Shown: piece by piece, positions 9,100-16,825 of the stretch
Layout of the letters: every line of letters starts with the position of its first letter
How positions within the stretch are numbered: position 1 is the first letter of the stretch
NCBI GenBank assembly: GCA_902363595.1
Contig: CABJAP010000005.1
Location: forward strand, 218,223-282,222
DNA from: Clostridia bacterium
GTDB lineage: Bacteria; Bacillota; Clostridia; Peptostreptococcales; Anaerovoracaceae
Length of the DNA stretch: 64,000 nt
Direction of reading: 5' to 3'
The notes under the pieces: model-generated
The model's input: the letters and a program-made list of their open reading frames with translations, nothing else
What the model was told of the DNA's origin: nothing
Databases searched by the model: none
Position numbers and translations under genes: made by a program

Positions 9100-9531
9100 A
9101 TGGCAGAAAAAGACTGGATCGAAATGATGGAACAAATGCAGAGTATACGCCTCTTTGCCCGGCTGAATGTGAGAAGAAAACGGCAATCCGAGCATTTTTC
9201 CGCAGAGTCTCTGGATTTGCTCTCCAGAGTGGCGCTGGCAAGGGAACCTCTGACGCCTCTCATACTCTGCAAACAGACCGGATTAACCAAACCGATGATG
9301 AGTAAGCTGATCGAAGAGTTGAACGGAAAGGGTTTTCTAAATAAAGAACAGGATCCAAAAGATAAAAGAAGCTATTTTTTAATTTTGACGGAAGAAGGCA
9401 AAAAAGAGCTAAATAATACTTACCAGTATTATTTAGAGCCAGTCTATAAAATCTGGCGCCATCTTGGGGAAGCGCAGTTTGGGGAATTGATGAAGCTGAT
9501 CAATCTGGCAAATCGTGCGTCACAGGAGTAA
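9100..9531 (+). CDS. MarR family transcriptional regulator
   Basis: A 143-residue winged-helix protein of MarR type. The recognition helix region is LILCKQTGLTKPMMSKLIEELNGKGFLNKEQDPKDKRS, with the wing DPKDKRSYFLILTEEG that is the family hallmark. MarR proteins bind palindromes as dimers and usually release DNA on binding a small phenolic or oxidising ligand. The perfect palindrome over its promoter (9047-9091) is the probable operator. It is followed 9 bp later by a membrane protein gene that is likely its regulated partner. The inducer is unknown. Confidence 0.9.
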   Translation: MAEKDWIEMMEQMQSIRLFARLNVRRKRQSEHFSAESLDLLSRVALAREPLTPLILCKQTGLTKPMMSKLIEELNGKGFLNKEQDPKDKRSYFLILTEEGKKELNNTYQYYLEPVYKIWRHLGEAQFGELMKLINLANRASQE

Positions 9532-9540
9532 GAGGGGGCG

Positions 9541-10617
9541 ATGGAAGAGATGAATTTTTACGATGTAATGCAGCTTTCTGCAGCAGATACCAAGCAGCTG
9601 CTGCGGGAGACGCCAGTAAAAAAAGAAAAACGGATGTACCAGCTGGCCTTTGTGGTAAAGAATGTCCTATGTATTTTATTTTGTATGACAGTGGTCGTAT
9701 CCTTTACTGTTTTATTCGGAGAAGAAAACAGTATTCCGGGCGTGGTGGTGCTGATTGCGATCCTGGCAATGCGAAAGGCGGATTTCGATATGAACCCCAG
9801 ACACGGCCTTTTTGTTATTCCAATCTTGTTTGCCATCCTTGCGGCAGGACCTCATCTGGCCGGACTTGCAGGGCCGGCGGCTGCCTTTGGTATTAATCTG
9901 GTCAGCCTTCTTTTAATTTTAGTATTGAGCTGCCATAATATTTACCTGTACAATCATGCTACATTCGTCTTGGGATATCTGCTATTGATGGGCTATGATG
10001 TTTCAGGCGAAGCGTACATTCGGCGCATTCTGGCACTGATGGCGGGAGCGGTTCTGGTCAGTGCTGTTTTTTATATCAATCATAGAAAAAAAGAATTTTC
10101 CTGGGGCATTGGAGGACTTCTTCGAGATTTCTTCTCAGGCGATGAACGGATGCGGTGGCAGATTAAAATGGCCCTGGGCCTCTCCACAGGCATGCTTCTG
10201 GCAAGTCTGCTGGGCATTCCCCGCATGATGTGGATGGGTTTTGCCTGCATGTCGCTTCTCCCTCCGGTGCAGTCCACTGTACCGGCTCGAATCAAGCAAA
10301 GATTGATCGGCGTTGTTGGAGGATGTGCCTTGTTCGCCTTGCTGTATCAAGTTCTTCCCGGTGATCCGGGGACCTATATCGGTATTTTGGGCGGTCTGGC
10401 TGTGGGTTTTTCCGGAACTTACGGCTGGCAGACTGTGTTCAACTGCCTTGGAGCCTTATCCATGGCCGTAGGCGTCTTTGGGATTGCCGGCGCCATTGCA
10501 CTGCGCATGATCAACAACTTCTTAGGCATTCTTTATAGCTTTTGTTTTCATAAATTATATGAAGGCGGAAGCGGGCTTCTGCGTACAAATGAAAAGGCTG
10601 CCGCAGATCGAACGTAA
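9541..10617 (+). CDS. FUSC-like integral membrane protein, possible aromatic-compound exporter
   Basis: About 358 residues with roughly ten hydrophobic segments in two sets of four or five, separated by a cytoplasmic stretch near residues 180-205 (KKEFSWGIGGLL). The second set begins RMRWQIKMALGLSTGMLLASLLGIPRMMWMGFACMSL. This two-block design resembles the FUSC/aromatic acid exporter families, which often pair with a MarR-type regulator. It is co-transcribed with the marR-like gene (9-bp gap, AGAGGGGG ribosome site). I am fairly sure it is a membrane transporter but only moderately sure of the family; no substrate is visible. Confidence 0.6.
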   Translation: MEEMNFYDVMQLSAADTKQLLRETPVKKEKRMYQLAFVVKNVLCILFCMTVVVSFTVLFGEENSIPGVVVLIAILAMRKADFDMNPRHGLFVIPILFAILAAGPHLAGLAGPAAAFGINLVSLLLILVLSCHNIYLYNHATFVLGYLLLMGYDVSGEAYIRRILALMAGAVLVSAVFYINHRKKEFSWGIGGLLRDFFSGDERMRWQIKMALGLSTGMLLASLLGIPRMMWMGFACMSLLPPVQSTVPARIKQRLIGVVGGCALFALLYQVLPGDPGTYIGILGGLAVGFSGTYGWQTVFNCLGALSMAVGVFGIAGAIALRMINNFLGILYSFCFHKLYEGGSGLLRTNEKAAADRT

Positions 10618-10719
10618 TCGGAGGAAAATGGTTGCCTTTTTCCTGACTCTCAGTTATGATTATACTGCGCCGTTTATGTGAGCGCTCAATTTATGGATTT
10701 AAACTGAAAAAGGAAAAGA

Positions 10720-11373
10720 ATGAAAAACTATTTGTGTGTATTAACCATTGCTCTGATGCTGTCTCTGGTTTGTTTCGGCTGTGCGGAAAAGAAGGAAGGC
10801 AATTTTCGCCTGACCTCTGACCAGATGAAAAGTTTGGTGAGCCAACTCAATGAAATGGATCAGTATGAAGGATACGAAAATCAGTTTACAGAAGTAAAAA
10901 CAATCAATTCTATAAAGCTATACGGTGCAGAAAAGGAAGATACCCAGATCAAACTGTATATGTGGGATGTATCCGGAAGCTATGTGAAATATAAGGATGC
11001 GGCCTATGAAGTGGCCGGCGGGTGCTATCCGCTCATTGTAACTGCGGAGGCGGAGGGAATGAAACTTCGGATTAATGATATACAGTTCCCGGAAGACAGC
11101 CTTGCTTATGCATCCTCAATTCGAAAGATGTTTCCGAATAAATATGCAGAAAAAATTCTCAATGAAAGTATCGAAACCGCTGATAAATTGTACCGTCAGC
11201 AGAATGAGCAGATAAAAAATTACTGGCACGTCCCCATCAGTAAAGAGCATTTTGCTCTGGACGGGGACAGCGGCGAGGTTTTGATCGTTCGTACCACTGA
11301 GGGCTACGACAAAAAGGGTGAGTACTATTACAAGAAGGAAATCGTTGATCGAGGTTTTTTAAAAAAGTTGTAG
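10720..11373 (+). CDS. Putative lipoprotein of unknown function
   Basis: The N-terminus is a short basic start, a hydrophobic core (LCVLTIALMLSLVCFGC) and a lipobox-like FGC with the Cys at residue 21, so the protein is probably lipid-anchored on the outer face of the membrane. The remaining 195 residues are soluble and rich in Lys, Glu and Tyr, with no family I recognise. A conserved-looking segment, HVPISKEHFALDGDSGEVLIVRTTEGYDKKGEYYYKKE, is near the end. It is followed 10 bp later by a 73-residue protein gene and a shared terminator, so the two form one unit. Confidence 0.7.
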   Translation: MKNYLCVLTIALMLSLVCFGCAEKKEGNFRLTSDQMKSLVSQLNEMDQYEGYENQFTEVKTINSIKLYGAEKEDTQIKLYMWDVSGSYVKYKDAAYEVAGGCYPLIVTAEAEGMKLRINDIQFPEDSLAYASSIRKMFPNKYAEKILNESIETADKLYRQQNEQIKNYWHVPISKEHFALDGDSGEVLIVRTTEGYDKKGEYYYKKEIVDRGFLKKL

Positions 11374-11383
11374 GAGGTGTATT

Positions 11384-11605
11384 ATGATAAAATCTTTTGC
11401 TGCCGCGTTTTTTCGAATTTATGATCGAAAAATCACCAGCGGGGAAATAACCTTTTCCCAGACAGGTATGAAAAAAGAAGATTTTACGAAACTATGCACA
11501 GATCAGTCTTATGTACTGCCTAGGACGGAAATTGAACGGCTGTGCAATGCTATGAAGCTGACAAGTGAAGAAGCACAAACTCTGCTCCAGTGGGCGCAGG
11601 ACTGA
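11384..11605 (+). CDS. Small hypothetical protein (73 aa)
   Basis: A strong AGGAGG site precedes the ATG and a terminator lies 5 bp after the stop, so this looks like a real small gene. The predicted protein is helical. Residues 25-65 (QTGMKKEDFTKLCTDQSYVLPRTEIERLCNAMKLTSEEAQTLL) resemble a helix-turn-helix arrangement, but I do not recognise a family. It is encoded with the preceding lipoprotein. Confidence 0.6.
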   Translation: MIKSFAAAFFRIYDRKITSGEITFSQTGMKKEDFTKLCTDQSYVLPRTEIERLCNAMKLTSEEAQTLLQWAQD

Positions 11606-11610
11606 ATTAA

Positions 11611-11656
11611 AACTACCGGATCGGCGTTTAATAAATGCCGCAGCGGTAGTTTTTTC
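11611..11656 (+). terminator. Rho-independent terminator
   Basis: AACTACCG (11611-11618) pairs with CGGTAGTT (11644-11651), with an inner GGCGTTTA/TAAATGCC helix. A T-run follows at 11650-11655. It ends the lipoprotein and small protein unit. Confidence 0.85.
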
Positions 11657-11688
11657 TTGGGCTCAAAAAAAGAAAAGTGGAAAAGTGC

Positions 11689-11725
11689 TTGACAAACTTA
11701 ACTGTAAGAAATATAATTACAGTTA
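11689..11725 (+). promoter_or_regulatory. Consensus sigma-70 promoter with Rrf2-type operator
   Basis: TTGACA (11689-11694) and TATAAT (11712-11717) both match consensus exactly with 17 bp between. An inverted repeat TAACTGTAA (11699-11707) / TTACAGTTA (11717-11725) with a 9-nt centre overlaps the spacer and -10 box. So strong a promoter needs a repressor; the Rrf2 protein encoded just downstream is the obvious candidate. Confidence 0.85.
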
Positions 11726-11759
11726 CAAAAGAGGGAAACTAAAAGAGAAGGTGATAAAG

Positions 11760-12173
11760 GTGACGAGCGAATTTGCAATAGCCGTGCATACGCTGGTGTT
11801 TTTAAATCATAAAGGCGATTGTCAAAGCAGCGAAAAAATAGCGGAAAACGTTTGTACCAATCCGGCCAGAATCCGAAAGATTTTGGCAAAGCTTCGAAAA
11901 GCAGAGCTGGTGAGGACAAAAGAAGGAAACGGGGGAGGATATTATTTTCAGGGAGATGCTGCGGATGCCACCTTGGCAAAAATATGCCGGGCAGTGGAGG
12001 AAATACCAGTTTCAGTATCGAAAAAAACCGGCGATCCCGATATGAAGTGTCAAATTGCTTCCGGTATGGCTGCAATCATGGATGAGATTTACGAAGGACT
12101 GAACCAGCTATGTGTCAAGCGGCTGGAGGAAATCAGTGTTGCGGATATAGACCGAAAGGTATTTGGCGAATGA
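11760..12173 (+). CDS. Rrf2 family transcriptional regulator
   Basis: About 137 residues with the Rrf2 winged helix: SEFAIAVHTLVFLN, IAENVCTNPARIRKILAKLRKAELVRTKEGNGGGYYF. Four Cys residues are present (in NVCTN, KICRA, MKCQI and QLCVK), but they are not spaced like the three-Cys [Fe-S] cluster of IscR or NsrR, so the protein is closer to the YwnA-like branch. The frame is open much further upstream. I choose GTG 11760, which follows AAGGTGAT at 5-6 nt. It lies directly before an RclA-like flavoenzyme gene and probably represses both, sensing redox or reactive species; that is inference. Confidence 0.85.
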   Translation: MTSEFAIAVHTLVFLNHKGDCQSSEKIAENVCTNPARIRKILAKLRKAELVRTKEGNGGGYYFQGDAADATLAKICRAVEEIPVSVSKKTGDPDMKCQIASGMAAIMDEIYEGLNQLCVKRLEEISVADIDRKVFGE

Positions 12174-12185
12174 GAGGAAAGAATT

Positions 12186-13556
12186 ATGAAAAAATATGAT
12201 GCGATTATTATTGGTTTCGGCAAAGGCGGAAAAACGCTGGCCGGCGATCTGGCAGGTCAGGGAAAACGAGTTGCCCTGATTGAAAAATCCAGGAACATGT
12301 ACGGAGGCACCTGTATTAATGTGGGCTGTATTCCCACCAAGTCGCTGGTTCACAGCGCGGAGCTGGCGGAGGCCTTTCACTTTGACTCCTTTGAGAAAAA
12401 GGCGGAGTTCTACCGGGCCTCGATGGAAGAGAAACAAAGGCTGGTAGAGATGCTGCGTCAGAAAAACTATGATAAGGTCAACGCCAGTGAAAATGCGGAT
12501 ATCTACGATGGATTGGGAAGTTTTGTTTCAGACCATGAAGTAAAGGTCAAGTCCCAGGAGGGAGAAGAGATTCTATACGGCGAACAAATTTTTATCAATA
12601 CTGGATCCGAGGCGTTCGTTCCGCCGATTCCAGGTCTTGCTCAGGCAGAGCGGGCGTACACCAGCCAGACTCTGCTGGACTTGAAAGAACTGCCCAGACA
12701 TCTGGTGATCCTGGGCGGCGGCTACATCGGACTGGAGTTTGCGTCTTTCTATGCATCCTTCGGCTCCAAGGTAACGGTCATTCAGATGGAAGACTTATTC
12801 ATCGGCCGGGAGGACCGGGAAATCGCAGATGTGGTCAAAGCCGCTCTGGAAAAGAAGGGAATCACCTTCATCATGAGTGCGGCAACCAAAGAGATCACGG
12901 GAGATTCGGACATGGTAAAGGTGGAATATGAAGTCGGAGGCAGAGCAGCATTCGTCCAAGGCGACGCCCTTTTGGTGGCGACCGGCCGCAGGCCCAATAC
13001 AAAGGACCTCCAACTGGATCAGGCAGGCGTAGAGACACTGAAAAACGGCGCAGTCAAGACTGATGAAAACAGGCGGAGCAGCAAGAGCCATATCTTTGCC
13101 ATGGGCGACGTGGCAGGAGGTCTGCAGTTTACTTATGTTTCTTTAGATGATTACCGGGTTGTCAAGTCAGCTCTCAGCGGAGGCAGTTATACGGCGGAAA
13201 ATCGAAATATTCCTTACAGCGTTTTCATCGATCCGCCCCTCTCCAGAGTTGGGCTGACAGCAGATGAAGCAAAGGAAAAGGGATGCCAGAATGTTAAAAG
13301 CGTTTCCCTGCCTGCCCCGGCCATTCCAAAGGCACAGGTGCTGCAGCAGCCTACAGGCCTTCTGAAAGCAGTCATAGACGGCGATACGGAGCAGATCCTG
13401 GGGGCGACCCTGTTTTGCAGCGAATCCCATGAGATGATCAACCAGATCAAGCTGGCCATGGACCTGGGAGCATCCTACAAGGTTATGGCAAACCAAATTT
13501 TCACCCATCCAACCATGAGCGAATCGCTCAACGATCTGTTCTCAGCAGTTAAATAA
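12186..13556 (+). CDS. RclA-like FAD-dependent pyridine nucleotide-disulfide oxidoreductase
   Basis: A 456-residue flavoprotein of the class I disulfide reductase family. The FAD-binding start is IIIGFGKGGKTLAGDLA, followed by the redox-active pair YGGTCINVGCIPTKS, the NAD(P)-binding LVILGGGYIGLEFA, the second FAD motif HIFAMGDVAGG, and the C-terminal dimer interface with HPTMSES. The GFGK-x-GKTLA start and loss of the usual HPxxxE closing pattern favour the RclA/YkgC branch over dihydrolipoyl dehydrogenase. RclA is known as a copper(II) reductase for resistance to hypochlorous acid. The gene follows an Rrf2 regulator in an operon with a strong operator-bearing promoter, which fits a stress-inducible enzyme. 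Confidence 0.85.
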   Translation: MKKYDAIIIGFGKGGKTLAGDLAGQGKRVALIEKSRNMYGGTCINVGCIPTKSLVHSAELAEAFHFDSFEKKAEFYRASMEEKQRLVEMLRQKNYDKVNASENADIYDGLGSFVSDHEVKVKSQEGEEILYGEQIFINTGSEAFVPPIPGLAQAERAYTSQTLLDLKELPRHLVILGGGYIGLEFASFYASFGSKVTVIQMEDLFIGREDREIADVVKAALEKKGITFIMSAATKEITGDSDMVKVEYEVGGRAAFVQGDALLVATGRRPNTKDLQLDQAGVETLKNGAVKTDENRRSSKSHIFAMGDVAGGLQFTYVSLDDYRVVKSALSGGSYTAENRNIPYSVFIDPPLSRVGLTADEAKEKGCQNVKSVSLPAPAIPKAQVLQQPTGLLKAVIDGDTEQILGATLFCSESHEMINQIKLAMDLGASYKVMANQIFTHPTMSESLNDLFSAVK

Positions 13557-13560
13557 TACA

Positions 13561-13609
13561 AAAAGACGTGATTTGCTTCGGCGGCCCCATGAAGCGAATC
13601 ACGTCTTTT
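13561..13609. terminator. Bidirectional terminator hairpin
   Basis: A 19-bp stem (13561-13579 with 13591-13609, one G-T wobble) carries A-run and T-run ends on both sides. It therefore serves the rightward flavoenzyme gene and the leftward DUF6512 gene. Confidence 0.88.
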
Positions 13610-13620
13610 CTATGTCCCGA

Positions 13621-14145
13621 TTATAGGCCGAAGGAACCGGTGATTGGATCCTCAAAAAGAAAGACATGCGGAGGATCAATGGTAAAAAAGATAAAACAAA
13701 CGATCAGAAGTGCCGATCCAATTCCAGCCAGTAAGTCAGCCCGGTGGGATGAAAGACAACCCTTTTGCAGCAACAGGTAGCTGGACAGATATGAAGCCAG
13801 AACTCCGAGGATAAAGGTTCCGATGTCCAGGGGCAGATAATTCGTACCCAGCAGGGCCGTATAACCGTAAAAGGATGCGACAATGACGATCATTCCCAAC
13901 AGGATGGATACCAGCCGAATTGCGACAAATCCACGCCGCCGGTTTCCATAGGCAAAATATTCGATGACCGCGAAAAGAAACATAGGCGTCGCCAGGAGCT
14001 TTAAATGCTCCCATGTGCTTTCATTAACCGCAGAAAAAGAAGCGATCAAAGGATTCTCCCCGGACCAATGGTAGAAAAAATGGGTCAAAGTTCCAAGGAT
14101 AATGGTAAAAAGAATTCCGGCGATATGCCAGCGCTTTGTGTTCAT
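13621..14145 (-). CDS. DUF6512-like integral membrane protein
   Basis: 174 residues with five predicted membrane helices. The first part holds THFFYHWSGENPLIASFSAVNESTWEHLKLLATPMFLFAVIEY, including the NESTWEHLK stretch I associate with the DUF6512 family. Function is unknown. GGGAGGT stands before the ATG at 14145. The gene is alone on the minus strand, divergent from a cation diffusion facilitator gene across about 145 bp. Confidence 0.75.
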   Translation of the reverse strand: MNTKRWHIAGILFTIILGTLTHFFYHWSGENPLIASFSAVNESTWEHLKLLATPMFLFAVIEYFAYGNRRRGFVAIRLVSILLGMIVIVASFYGYTALLGTNYLPLDIGTFILGVLASYLSSYLLLQKGCLSSHRADLLAGIGSALLIVCFIFFTIDPPHVFLFEDPITGSFGL

Positions 14146-14291
14146 GGAAAATACCTCCCGTAATAGTCTATGCAGACGGCAGAAAAATGTTACTCGATCC
14201 GTAAACTTTGCGAAACCATTGACATATCATTCATTTTTACATACTATAAAGCAATGCGAAGGTATTCGTAATAGCAAGGGAGGTAATGTAT

Positions 14292-15203
14292 GTGAAGCAG
14301 GAGCATGAAGATGATCTGCAGAGCAGGCATAAAAAGACCGCCATGCAGGTATCGATTGTCAGCATAGCGGTGAATTTGCTGCTGTCCGCGTTTAAACTGG
14401 CCGCTGGCCTCATCGCCTGCTCAGGAGCAATGATCTCGGATGCTGTTCACTCAGCATCCGATGTGTTCAGTACCTTGATCGTGATGGCCGGGATATCCAT
14501 TTCCGGAAAAAAATCCGACCGGGAGCACCCATACGGCCACGAACGGATGGAATGTGTGGCGTCGATTCTGCTGGCGATTTTTTTGCTGGCAACAGGAATT
14601 GGAATCGGATTTGCGGCTATAGAAAAACTGTTAAATGGAAGCAGTCAGACCATTGCCATACCGGGAAAACTGGCCTTGATCGCGGCGATCATTTCCATTG
14701 TAGTTAAGGAAGGAATGTATTGGTACACGAGAAAAGCAGCTAAAAAGATTCATTCGGGAGCATTGATGGCAGATGCATGGCATCACAGGTCGGATGCCCT
14801 TTCTTCTGTAGGAGCTTTTATTGGGATTTTGGGAGCACGTATGGGACTGCCGATCATGGATCCTTTAGCCAGTGTAATCATCTGCATTTTTATCGCCAAG
14901 GCTTCCATTGATATATTTCGCGATGCTATGGATAAAATGGTGGATAAAGCCTGTGATTCGGAGACTGTGGACCGCATGATTTTTCTGGCCTTGAGCAACC
15001 CCAAGGTAAAACAAGTAGATGAGATGCGGACCAGAATGTTCGGCGCCCGCTCTTATGTGGACATGGAGATTGCCGTCGATGAAGACCTATCTTTAAAGGA
15101 AGCCCACTGCATCGCAGAAGAAGTCCATCTGGCAGTGGAGCAGGCGTTCCCACAGGTAAAGCACTGCATGGTCCATGTCAATCCCCAGGCTTCAAATCGC
15201 TAA
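14292..15203 (+). CDS. Cation diffusion facilitator (CDF) transporter
   Basis: Exports divalent metal ions in exchange for protons. About six membrane helices fill residues 15-200. The metal site residues are in SDAVHSASD (helix 2) and DAWHHRSD (helix 5), both of H-x3-D form, so zinc, manganese, iron or similar ions are possible. A cytoplasmic metal-binding domain of about 85 residues follows. GGGAGGT precedes the start region: ATG 14286 is only 2 nt from it, whereas GTG 14292 is at a good distance. The stop overlaps that of the convergent MATE gene by 4 bp. Confidence 0.92.
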   Translation: MKQEHEDDLQSRHKKTAMQVSIVSIAVNLLLSAFKLAAGLIACSGAMISDAVHSASDVFSTLIVMAGISISGKKSDREHPYGHERMECVASILLAIFLLATGIGIGFAAIEKLLNGSSQTIAIPGKLALIAAIISIVVKEGMYWYTRKAAKKIHSGALMADAWHHRSDALSSVGAFIGILGARMGLPIMDPLASVIICIFIAKASIDIFRDAMDKMVDKACDSETVDRMIFLALSNPKVKQVDEMRTRMFGARSYVDMEIAVDEDLSLKEAHCIAEEVHLAVEQAFPQVKHCMVHVNPQASNR

Positions 15204-16546
15204 TGCATCCACTCGGACATCTTCTGACGTTTTTTCAAGCGCAAATAATAGCATATTCCCGCCAAATCGGCCAGAAACCAGCCAATAGGGATTGCCCACC
15301 AGATGCCCAAAAGTCCCGCTGCGGTGGGTGCCAGGGCGTATGCCAGGATTACCCGTGTGCCCAGAGAAATGACGGTAAGAATGACCGATATCCCTGCCCG
15401 GCCGATACCGCGGTAAAAGCCGTACAGCAGAAAGAGAATGCCGATGCCGCAATAAAACGCGCCTTCAATCCTGAGATATTGAACACCGATGGCGATGATT
15501 TCCGTCTCGGAGGAGCGGATGAAAATTTCCATCAGCGGCTGGGCGAATAGGCAAACCAGCGCTGAAATAACTAAACAAAAAAGAAACACGCACAAGACCG
15601 CGGACCGGATCCCCTGCCGGATACGGTCTTTTTTTTCTGCTCCGAAATTCTGCGCGATATAGGTGGAAAAAGCATTGCCGAAATCCTGAACCGGCATATA
15701 GGCGAATGCGTCGATCTTTACAGCCGCGGCGAATGCGGCCATGACAGCCACTCCGAAGCTGTTGACCAAGCCCTGGATCAGAAGGATCCCAAAGTTCATG
15801 ATGGACTGCTGCATGCTGGTCAGAAGGGAGAGACGAATAATGCTCCAGCAGATGGATTTGGGCGGGCGCATATGTTTCTTCTGAATCCGCAGGATGGGAA
15901 GGCGAAGAAAACAGTAAAGGGCGATCCCGGCTGCCGCTGCCAGCTGTGCGATAACCGTAGCCCAGGCAGCGCCTGCGATCCCCATTTTAAAGCAGAGGAT
16001 GAAGAGCAGGTCCAGACCAATGTTCATCAGTGAGGAAACGCCGAGAAAAATAAGCGGTATCACCGAATTGCCGATGGAACGAAGCACAGCGGCAAAATAG
16101 TTAAAAATAAAGGTGAAGAGAATTCCAATAAAGACAATTCGCAGGTAAACTTTGGTTTCATCGTATATTTCATCAGGAATCTGCAGCACGGACATAATGG
16201 GATTAAGAAAAAGAAAGACTGCGCAAGTGATGCCGATGGTTAAAAGTCCGATGAAAAAAAAGGAGAAGGAGAGTGAGGAACGGAAAGCATTTTCTTTTTT
16301 TGCGCCGTAGCACATGGAAAAGGTCACGCCGCTTCCCATGCACAGACCCAGTATGATCGACGTGAGAAAGACCATGAGCGCAAAGGAAGAACCCACTGCA
16401 GCCAGCGCGTCCGGGCCCAGAATCCGCCCGACGATGAGCGTGTCCACGATGTTGTACAGCTGCTGGAGCAGATTGCCCAGAATAAGGGGCAGGGCAAATA
16501 TAAGGATTGATTTTGTCACTTTGCCTTCCGTTAGATTGATTTGCAT
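15200..16546 (-). CDS. MATE family efflux transporter
   Basis: A 448-residue membrane protein with about twelve helices in two homologous halves, typical of MATE (multidrug and toxic compound extrusion) carriers, which use sodium or proton gradients. The start MQINLTEGKVTKSILIFALPLILGNLLQQLYNIVDTLIVGRILG is characteristic of the DinF/NorM-like group in Clostridia, including the P-x2-x3-L-x3-YNxVDTxxVG pattern. AAAGGAG precedes the ATG. It diverges from the aldehyde dehydrogenase operon; substrate unknown. Confidence 0.93.
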   Translation of the reverse strand: MQINLTEGKVTKSILIFALPLILGNLLQQLYNIVDTLIVGRILGPDALAAVGSSFALMVFLTSIILGLCMGSGVTFSMCYGAKKENAFRSSLSFSFFFIGLLTIGITCAVFLFLNPIMSVLQIPDEIYDETKVYLRIVFIGILFTFIFNYFAAVLRSIGNSVIPLIFLGVSSLMNIGLDLLFILCFKMGIAGAAWATVIAQLAAAAGIALYCFLRLPILRIQKKHMRPPKSICWSIIRLSLLTSMQQSIMNFGILLIQGLVNSFGVAVMAAFAAAVKIDAFAYMPVQDFGNAFSTYIAQNFGAEKKDRIRQGIRSAVLCVFLFCLVISALVCLFAQPLMEIFIRSSETEIIAIGVQYLRIEGAFYCGIGILFLLYGFYRGIGRAGISVILTVISLGTRVILAYALAPTAAGLLGIWWAIPIGWFLADLAGICYYLRLKKRQKMSEWMH

Positions 16547-16626
16547 ATCAAGCTCCTTTCATTTTGTTCTGCTATATGAATGTTAACATCTTTTCAGCGG
16601 CAGGTCAAAGCGAATAGCCCTTTTGA

Positions 16627-16645
16627 ACAAAATATACGATTTTTC
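16627..16645 (+). promoter_or_regulatory. Upstream element shared with the amidohydrolase operon
   Basis: ACAAAATATACGATTTTTC here and ACAAAATAGACTGTTTTTC at 23074-23092 agree at 16 of 19 bases. Both lie upstream of the first gene of a catabolic unit (181 and 105 bp before the start). The shared regulator may be the PucR-type protein encoded between them. This rests on two copies only. Confidence 0.35.
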
Positions 16646-16723
16646 GATTTTCTTTTATTTCTATGAGGCAAAAATGAATACAAAAGGTACGACTTGGCTC
16701 TGATATTTGGATCGTTTTGTACA

Positions 16724-16752
16724 TTGGATTGCTGAAAACAGAATGCTAAAAT
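16724..16752 (+). promoter_or_regulatory. Sigma-70 type promoter for the aldehyde dehydrogenase-ptb-buk operon
   Basis: TTGGAT (16724-16729) and TAAAAT (16747-16752) are 17 bp apart, 74 bp before the ATG. No -24/-12 element is present here, unlike the operons at the right end of the window. Confidence 0.5.
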
Positions 16753-16825
16753 CTATGATAACTAATCCGTTAGATGTGTCTGAACGACTTCGTTTAGCAA
16801 GTTAAGATTTGAAAAGGAGGCTTTC

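Noticed and set aside
10621..10645. AGGAAAA/TTTTCCT stem after the FUSC-like gene as a terminator
   Set aside because: The stem is short and AT-rich and has no proper T-tract after it.
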